Part shown: positions 56,725 through 64,000 of the stretch, piece after piece | Layout: every line of letters begins with the position of its first letter | How positions within the stretch are numbered: the stretch's first letter is position 1 | Source of the DNA: Butyriboletus loyo | Taxonomy: Eukaryota > Basidiomycota > Agaricomycetes > Boletales > Boletaceae | Reading direction: 5' to 3' | DNA: 64,000 nt | Assembly: GCA_038093515.1 (NCBI GenBank) | Contig: JBBPSI010000001.1 | Coordinates: 310,001-374,000, forward strand | Notes under the pieces: generated by a model | What the model was told of the DNA's origin: nothing | Database searches by the model: none | What the model saw: the letters and a program-made list of their open reading frames with translations, nothing else | Position numbers and translations under genes: made by a program

Positions 56725-58579
56725 TCACTGCTGTGCAAAGCTGAAGCCTCCCTGTGGTGCGCTGATATCCGAGTGGAACTACACATCCAGTGAGTTGACC
56801 GGTGGGAAGACAACAAGAAGCACACGTACTGCATAAGCACCAGAAGCGTCGACGGCTGGTGCGCTGATGGCAGCATCTACCTCTTCCTCGTCCGGGAAAT
56901 ACTTGTCCATAATGTTGAACGCCTTCTTGTAAATGTCCAAGTTGTCGTGTGACTGAAGGTTGTGGATGGTGACCATGCCACCGGCTTCCTCGACGAATAG
57001 AGCATACTGATTCACAGCACCGGGGCCGGCTGCCTGCTTGTCGGCCTCGCCAACCTTGAGAATGTTGTCGAGACCGTCAAGGGCGACTTGAATAATCTTG
57101 TTGTCCATCATTGTGAGGAGGTCGCAGAGCGGCTTGATACAACCCTGAGAAACGAGATAACGTATCTGAGAAGGCTCATGGAGACCTCCAGAGGTCGCAT
57201 TGGAAATCGCCCAACAAGCTTCCTTACGAGTCTTGAAATCGGCGTTTTGAAGGATGTTGATAAGGGGAGGGATAATGTTGGCGTCAATGACGGCCTGGAT
57301 CTGAGGAGGTGATCCGGCAGTAATGTTTGAGATAGTCCAGCACGCCTCTTTCCTAATTCCCTCCTTTGGCGACGACAGGAGCGAGAGAAGAGCAGGAAGG
57401 GCACCAGAAGCGATGACCACTTGGGTCTGAAGATCGTCTCCGGTGACGATGTTTCCGATGGAACGCAGAGCAGGAGTCTGAACAGCAGTCGAACTATGCA
57501 TGAGCAAGTCCACCAATCTCCTACACACCGCAGACTCGATCACGGCCTGAATCTTGTCATTGGAACCATCAGAGAGATAAGAAATAGCCCAGCAGGCATC
57601 GATCAGGATTTCATCATCCATCGAGTAAATCAGTTTAGTCAGGACTGTTAAAGCAGGCGAAATCTATTGTAGAGGTTAGATAGGGATGAGCAAGAGAATG
57701 CATGTCGTTTACCAGTTCCCATTCTGGTTGAGGATTCTTTCCTCGGCAAAAGTTGCTCAAGGTCCAGGTGGCATTTCTGAGCATACTCAATTTGTGATTT
57801 TCACTCAAGAGGGTCAGCAGGGGCCGCAAAGCGCCCTGTTGTAAAACGTAGTCTCTGCACTGTGGGCTGTCACCTGCGATGTTCCCGAGTGCCCAGACGG
57901 CTTGTTCACGGACGTCGAGTACGGGAGATGACAAGAGGTTGATAAATTCGGGAACTGCGCCAGCGTTTATCACGACTTGTGTGTGCTCAGCAGTTCCAGA
58001 TGCGATGTTTGTAAGGGCCCAGGCTGCTTCAAACTGCGGCAAGGCTCAGTGGCCTGGGGTGGTGAAAGCGGGACCACTAACCTGGAGCATGGATTGCCCG
58101 TTTCGCAAAAAGTCGACAAAGCGAGGGACAACGCCACATTCGATGACTTTTTCGATGGGTGGATTCTTCTCCTTGGAGAGTAATTTACGGAATTTTGTAG
58201 TCGCGTCGAGCTGACGATCGGGATCGTCCGAGAAGACACCAGTGATCATCTCGTCTGCAAGCTGGGAATAGGTCAGTGCAAGGTACCACGGGGAGGGCGA
58301 GGAAGTGATACTACTGGTGGCTCCCAGTCTCTGGAGGTGGTCTCCTCATCGGAGTCGGCGGTGGAGGTAGGAAGGAAATTTCTCCTCTTTGCGATGTTCT
58401 CTTCGCGTTTCTGCCGTCTGATCTCGACTTGCTGTTCTTCGCGACGACGTCGAAGGTCATCCTGCTTCAAGCCCCCCTTGTTTTTGTAGGCTAACGAGTA
58501 CGCGTCGAGGGAGGGAGCAGTGCAGGGAGGAGAGAGGGGACGTACTGGCTCTGCGATGTTCCATTGTGCGGGATTCCAT
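56725..58579 (-). CDS. srp1: Importin alpha (karyopherin alpha, Srp1)
   Basis: Adaptor that binds classical NLS cargo and importin beta. Exons: 58579-58546, 58490-58315, 58261-58082, 58033-57713, 57663-56830 and 56778-56725 (532 aa; yeast Srp1 is 542). The start at 58579 gives [19 protein letters not shown]. The importin-beta-binding domain is rich in basic residues ([20 protein letters not shown]). About ten ARM repeats follow, with the conserved Trp-Asn array typical of NLS grooves ([100 protein letters not shown]). The C-terminus is [11 protein letters not shown]. Nothing is missing. Confidence 0.96.
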
Positions 58580-58754
58580 GTGTGAGGGTGTGGAGAGAAG
58601 AAGAGGCTCCTGGCCAAGTCGCGTCTCTGCCTCGCTTCGCCTTATCAGCCACTCCCCGTCACAATCCGTGACGTCACACAACGTCACACAATATTTCGGT
58701 CACATATGCTAGCGTTACTCGTATGACTGACTGACTCTACCCCTACTCGAATGT

Positions 58755-61700
58755 CTATCGCTCGTCCTCGAATCCGTACTGTCGAAAAGTCAAAGTCAGT
58801 GCTCATCCGCTCCATCAGCCCTATCCACATACCTCAAACGACGCCGGCGGCTCAGCATCCCCCGTGCTCTCGTCCAGCGCTATGTGCAGGTTCCGTTCGC
58901 CTGCCCCATGTCCGTTAGGCACCGCACTTCCATTCGCCGTCACCTCAGGCGGAGAAAGATCAATAATCTCGGCTTCCTCATCCGGTCGTTCATCCACCAG
59001 GATTAAAATCCCCCCTCCACCTGCATATCGCTCCGACAACACTCCCGAAGGCCCATTTCCCTTTTTGCCCGCTCCAACTGACGTGACCCTACCTCCCTTC
59101 CCAGCTTGTGTGTGAAGCGAGACAGGTCGGACTGGCTGATACCGTCCATCCGGAGGGAAGCTGATATAGCTCAGCTGGGCCGGCGTCACGCGCGAGAAGT
59201 TTGAAGCCTTTTCAAAGGTGGGGTCCGCCTTCCGCTTCGTTGAGATTGCCTTGGATTCGTCCGATCCATTGGTAACCACGTCCTCCGTCTTCATATCCAC
59301 GTCCCCGTCTTTCTTCGGTTCCACTTTTTCATCCTGTGGAGCAATTAGCAGCGCCAAAGAGCTGACCCGTGAACCCGTCTCACAGTCTCCATCGCGTCGG
59401 AATCGGCCGCCGCTTTTCGCTTTTCTCTTGCCTTCACCTTTGCTGTCGTAGAAAGCACAGCGGTGGCCATCTTTGCTGCTGTCTCCTTCTTCGGTGGCGT
59501 TGCAGGTGCTGGATAGGCAAATAGACCTGGCCGGGCGTTCGAGACGAACTCGAATTTAGGCACCTGCAAGGTCGTTGGCGTCCGCAACTCGTGGAATCAA
59601 TTAACTAACCTTCAGATCCTCATTCAGACCAATGATAGCCGTAGGCTCAAATGCAAGGCAAGCACAGTGTGCGAGAGGATACCAATACCAGAACTGACAG
59701 AATAACGCCATGCCAACAATGGCGTTCGTATTTCGACTGCCTGCCCGACTTTGTAGGCTAATGGTCACGTTGCGACCCCCTGCATCAATAAACCCTTGAC
59801 CAACGGCTGCACCAAAGCGTGCCATGGGATCTTCGTGTTTGTCAGAAATAACCTTGGTATAGAGTGCACGCGTGGATGACATGGACGGAGATGATGCTTC
59901 AGATTGTTGTACGAGGATCATACCAAGAGCAATAAATGCCCCTTGACGGACAAAGTCCACCCCATCCTTGGTCATTGGTTCCAGAATCTCGACAGCATCC
60001 TGTATGGTGCTCATGGTTACAATCCCAAACAGCCTCAAAGTGCGTTCTCACCTGCATGCCGGTGCCCGCGCACGCGATACCAAGCGCCAGGGTAGCTCCG
60101 CACCTGACATGGGGATTGTAGCTCTCGCTGAGAAGCTGAACTATCCGGGGGACTTGACCGGGGTTCTTAAAAAGAAGGAACGCAAGTGACGTGACAGCTG
60201 CTCTCCGTACGTCGTCTGACGTGTCTGAAACAGCAATGTGTAGCAATTGGCGGACGGCGTCATTGTTTGATGTTCCGGCATACGCGAGGGCGAGAGTGTA
60301 GACACCACCGTAACGTAGGATGGGGTCCTGCACAAGGCATGTTGGAAAGGTCTAACTGAAAGAAAGAAACTATCTACCTTCTCGGTCAACAATGATCGGA
60401 TGGTTTCGTCAGCTTCCTCTTGCCGACCGTAGAATACAAAAGCAAGAGCCATGGCCAAACCACGGATGATCTTCTCGTGTTGAGTTTCCCGAGCGTAAGT
60501 GATCACCTCTTCGGCAACAGTTCGACTAGCAGAACCTAGCATTACGAGGCCCATGGCATACCCTGCGGCCTCGCCGGCAACAGCAGAATCCGAGAAAAGT
60601 GTTTCCTTTAGATCCTCGTACGCCTCGGTATTGTGTCCGCCCATTCCGGCGATTCCAAGACCCAGGGCGGCACCATGTTGCACTATCTCGCCTTGTGCGT
60701 TCTTCAGGGTTTCTCGAAGATAGTTTTCGACAGTCTCCTCGTTACCACAGCCAGCGTTGATCAACCCTAATGCATAAAGAGCTCCACCCTCCGAATACGC
60801 AGCTCCCTGGATCTGACTCTCAGCACCATTCTGAGGGAGGTAAGGGCCAAGAATATTCATGCCTTCCTGGAAGTACCCCTTATGGATAACTCCGAGGGCA
60901 GCAGTGGCCGAGAACTTTGCCCAATTCGTTGCCATACCTAGCCACTCGAGGTTTTCCCGTAGGAATACGTCCGACGTCGTTCCGGCATGCATAAAAGCAT
61001 TCTGCAGTGTGAGGGCGGTATGGTATATAGATGACCGAGGCTCGAGTGAGTCCTAAATGGAATGAGTACCACGATAGGGCGTGTCCTGTGGATGGTTACC
61101 TTGCTATTTTTCAAAATCAACATGTCCACCTTGTTCGATCGTTTGAGGAACTCGAGATAAAGCTTTACGGACTTCTGTCCGCCCAGTATGTTACGGAGCT
61201 TGTTAAATATGTTCTTGGTTTCCTGCTTACCACGCCCGGTCACGAAAGGGTCAGAGTCATGTGAGCAAGGGTAACCAACCTCGGTTCCCTCTGGCAGCTG
61301 GTTCCGAACACCTTCCAAAAAGTCTCTTGTACCACCTTCAGCCAGATCAAATGCAAACTGATATGCCAGCAGCCTTTCTTTGGGAACTAGTGACGTTAGT
61401 AATGGCACGGTCAGAGACGGACTGTTGAGCGTGACAAGGAGGCGTGCGAGTGAGTGGATATGCGAAGACTTTGTTTTGAAAGATGGTGCGGGGAAGAGTG
61501 GCAACAGAAAGTTGAGAATTTGATCACGGTACAAGAGGGAGAAACCGGTATCAAGCACGGCCTCCATTGTGTATGAGAGGAGTGATACGTCGTGGGTGAT
61601 GTCGTAAATTCGAGAAATTACATCGAGGCGACGAGACTCAAGCGCGATGCCGATCGCCTGAAGGTAAGACGGTGAGGAGCCGCTGATGGGTCCGGGGTAA

Positions 61701-62290
61701 GAATGAAATGCACCTGCCTGTACTCTCCTCCGTCAGTACAACGCTGGAATATGGATTCTATGATGGACTGTAACCGAGGATCGATCTTGGTTCCTATGGC
61801 CTCTTCTGAGCGTTGGGAAATGTATCTGTCTATGGCTTTGGCTGGGTACCAATGCGTGTTTGTTGGCGCGCCTGTGTGAAGCAGTAGTAGAGACGTACAA
61901 ATGACGGTTTCGACGTATTCGCCCGAGCTGTAATCACGAGCTTCTGCTTCGAATGTGCTGCCTGCGCCAAGAGCGAACGAGAGAGCTTCGTCGTATTCGC
62001 CCAAGTAGTAGTAAACTTTGCTGGCCAGCAGAGCGGCGAGATCGCGAGCACCCTTTGGGAGCTGGTCGGACTCGTACAAGCCTTCACTGCATATAATGTA
62101 GTTGTGAGGAAAGGGAGGATAAAGAAGTGGAAAGAGAGACGTGCATGGGTGCGATGTGCTCAGATATTTCTGCCCAAAATTGGGGGACGAGGGGATGGAG
62201 AGCCGCGAGGGCATGTTGCTTGAATGCAACGTCGGGTTCTGAGAGGAGGGCGAGCACGCCGGCGGCGGACGACTGGGCGCGGACGACCAT
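58755..62290 (-). CDS. rpn2: 26S proteasome regulatory subunit Rpn2
   Basis: Largest base subunit of the 19S particle. It links Rpn13 and the Rpt ring. The start at 62290 gives [20 protein letters not shown], then [20 protein letters not shown]. The N-terminal helical domain continues with [20 protein letters not shown] and LGEQ-type motifs. The toroid of PC repeats is clear: [97 protein letters not shown] and [19 protein letters not shown]. The C-terminal part carries a basic NLS-like stretch ([15 protein letters not shown]), Asp/Glu-rich linker and the family end ASFEYGFEDER. Seven or more introns; the last exon begins before 58755. Length is roughly 1000 aa. Confidence 0.94.
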
Positions 62291-62418
62291 AACGATGGCT
62301 CTTATGAGACGCGTCACCTCGCATACCACACACAAGTCTTTGAAACGGAGTCTGTCGGAGATCCAACTCTTGCACTTTCCACCCAGCCGCCGTCTCCCCC
62401 GGTGCCATCCGTTCAAAC
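62291..62418. promoter_or_regulatory. Compact bidirectional promoter, RPN2 / COX13
   Basis: 128 bp between divergent starts at 62290 (-) and 62419 (+). Serves a proteasome gene and a respiratory gene. No proteasome-box or HAP-type motif is confidently seen. Confidence 0.5.
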
Positions 62419-62999
62419 ATGTCCTTCGTCGCCAAGTCCTCGACCCTCCGCGCCGTCTCTCGCCTTGCTCGTCCACTCGCGACGAACGCCCCCGCAGGCT
62501 CTGGTTACTTTGCACAACTACAGGCTCTTCGCGAGCACGCCGCACGTGTGTACTCCACCTAGTCTTAATACACTACGAGCTCAGTTCCCCGTAGATACAT
62601 CTGATCTCTGGCGCAAAATTAGGTATGTGGTCAACCTCGATAGCTTTCATCTCGCTCAGCCTCTTTTAGCTTCTACGTCGCCTTCCCTGCCAGTGCGTCT
62701 CGCTTACCCGTCATCTCCGCCCACCGTCTCATGCTCCTCCCCAGCGTTCGTCACATGTGCATGGGTGTACAACGTCGAGTCTGAGCATGCCACTCATGAA
62801 GACCACTTGATAGAAGAAAACAACGGCACTCTTCCTCAGCCCCCGGCATATCCGTACCTGAACCGCAGGATCAAGCCTTTCCCGTGGGGCAGCAACTCTC
62901 TGTTCTTCAATCCAAGGGTAAGTTTCCGTGTATTTATTTGCAGCAAGACTCGTTTACGTCGCACAGTACAACATGGACATGAGCAAGGTGGATGAGTGA
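62419..62999 (+). CDS. cox13: Cytochrome c oxidase subunit VIa (Cox13)
   Basis: Inner-membrane subunit at the dimer interface of complex IV. Exons: 62419-62545, 62595-62622, 62670-62692 (23 nt), 62745-62917 and 62967-62999 (127 aa). Presequence MSFVAKSSTLRAVSRLARPL. Mature domain: SDLWRKISFYVAFPATFVTC formed across the 28-nt and 23-nt exons, which code the start of the single membrane helix; then AWVYNVESEHATHEDHL and the family signature YPYLNRRIKPFPWGSNSLFF. The last exon codes YNMDMSKVDE. All junctions keep frame. Confidence 0.93.
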
Positions 63000-64000
63000 A
63001 TCGGGCTAGAATACTTGATCCTATTTACCGTGATGTGACAAGCTCCTTTGTGTATCAAGCGACATGTGTCGCTCACCAATCAGCGCAGTTCCAACACGAA
63101 TATGAACGTGTTAGATCAAGTCCCGTTGGTATGAAATAAATATACCGTTCACACTGCATGACCCGCGCCGAAAAGGTCTTCATTACTCTAGCACCCAACA
63201 GAGGACCTCCAAGAACAGTTGCCAGCGCGGTAAGTATTCAGTGAACCTTTCAGATGTACATTCACAGCAGCGTTCTTGGTACTGAAAATTGACTCAGCCT
63301 TGTCCTAGATGACCAGGGTTGCAATCAGTGTATTCTGAACCGGTAAATGAGGTAACGACACCTGCACTAGCTGGGCCGCCAACAGATGTCACTATGCTCT
63401 CGGCCATACTACCGATGCGGCTATAGAAGATATGGGTGAGAGTAATAGCTTGACACAGGGAGCTTTTGCAACCACGAACATGTCACAATTGCGAAAACAG
63501 CACTAGCGCCCGTGGCCCCCGCTGCATGGGAGTCGAGGTTCGGCAGTACTACAGTCGCCGATTAGCAACATACCATCCAAGAGACCTTCCTGATAGCCAA
63601 CCGAGGCAGCACCTAACAGAGTGCCGAGAAGCGGCTGTTCGACGGGATCAAGTGCCAAGGCATGAAGACAAAGAGTGTCGGGTGAGTATAATAAGAACCT
63701 GCAACGGTTGTGTACGCGTTACCGACGTCGTCTGACGGCCCAGAGTGAGCGCGAAAATTGAACACAGGTGTCCTACCTCACCTCGGCGTCCGATTAGAGA
63801 TGGCTCAGCGTGGCCAAGTAAATGCGAGGGTTGTGTTGGCGTGCATTATCGATCGCAAAGGAGAGTCGAAGGGGTGGTCGCAGAGGGAGACTCACGGATG
63901 AATTCAAAGATGAATCCGAAACAGGCAGGTGTCGTAGATCGGTCCACGCCAGTGCGACTGTGGGCATCCCATATCTCTTCTTCGTCCCACTCGCACTCCA
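63000..64000 (-). other. Right-edge region with fragments of an unidentified minus-strand gene
   Basis: On the minus strand the last 105 bp (64000-63896) read as an open acidic exon (ECEWDEEEIWDAHSRTG, then PACFGFIFEFI) ending at a GTGAGT donor. Further on, open stretches such as LALDPVEQPLLGTLLGAASV (about 63660-63580), SVGGPASAGVVTSFTGSEYT (about 63400-63330) and TALATVLGGPLLGARVMK (about 63230-63180) look like Gly/Ala-rich membrane-type helices. I could not join them with certainty and the 5' end lies outside the window. No family is recognised. Confidence 0.35.

Noticed and set aside
63466..63735. 89-codon plus-strand ORF with Cys and His
   Set aside because: It lies in antisense of the more protein-like minus-strand stretches and has no zinc-finger spacing that fits a family.
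1..64000. CRISPR arrays, insertion sequences, rRNA genes
   Set aside because: Looked for regularly spaced direct repeats, transposase motifs and rRNA cores; none seen, and the DNA is clearly eukaryotic nuclear.

Overview
The window is genomic DNA of a filamentous basidiomycete, most likely an Agaricomycete. Genes lie close together on both strands. They are cut by many 45-60 bp introns with fungal branch sites. Several products belong to families typical of that class: a Ser/Thr-rich single-pass membrane protein, the NADPH oxidase NoxA, a Cas1p-type glycan O-acetyltransferase and Cut8/Sts1. All exon joins are my own, made by reading conserved protein motifs across GT-AG (and several GC-AG) junctions. 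Where I give amino-acid lengths for spliced genes, the exon lengths sum to a whole number of codons.

Layout. 0-17.6 kb: membrane protein (+), conserved orphan protein (-), TAF5 (-), a short RNase III protein (+), noxA (-) divergent from NUP170 (+), and a membrane RING-CH ubiquitin ligase (-). 17.6-20 kb is gene-poor with an A18 tract. 20-31 kb: a REX4-like protein that has lost most catalytic residues (+), then a minus-strand run of an intronless PPR-like protein, STS1, a CAS1 acetyltransferase, a rhomboid protease and a dienelactone-hydrolase-like protein. 32-43 kb: ankyrin-DIL protein (-), RRP15 (+), GID8 (+) and the MAPKKK BCK1 (+). 43-56 kb: UPF0587 zinc protein (-), mitoribosomal mS35 (+), nitrilase (+), septin CDC3 (+), karyopherin MTR10 (+), succinyl-CoA ligase alpha (+) and an acyl-CoA-binding ankyrin protein (+). 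55-63 kb: mitoribosomal bS16m (-), LSM5 (-), importin alpha (-), RPN2 (-) and COX6A/COX13 (+). The last kilobase holds fragments of an unidentified minus-strand gene.

Most of the content is conserved housekeeping. Themes recur: nuclear transport (NUP170, MTR10, importin alpha), proteasome and ubiquitin (RPN2, STS1, GID8, RING-CH), mitochondria (mS35, bS16m, LSC1, COX13) and signalling (NoxA, BCK1). Importin alpha, STS1 and RPN2 are, in yeast, parts of one route that brings proteasomes into the nucleus.

The most unusual signals are in gene structure: five inferred GC-AG introns, coding microexons of 12, 17, 20 and 23 nt, two genes whose first coding exon is only the ATG, and same-strand neighbours only 25 and 52 bp apart. 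The noxA microexon carries the conserved C-terminal EHF. Other points are the intact REX4-like pseudo-exonuclease and the RNase III protein with two SUMO-interaction-like motifs. I found no CRISPR array, rRNA, convincing tRNA or complete transposon.
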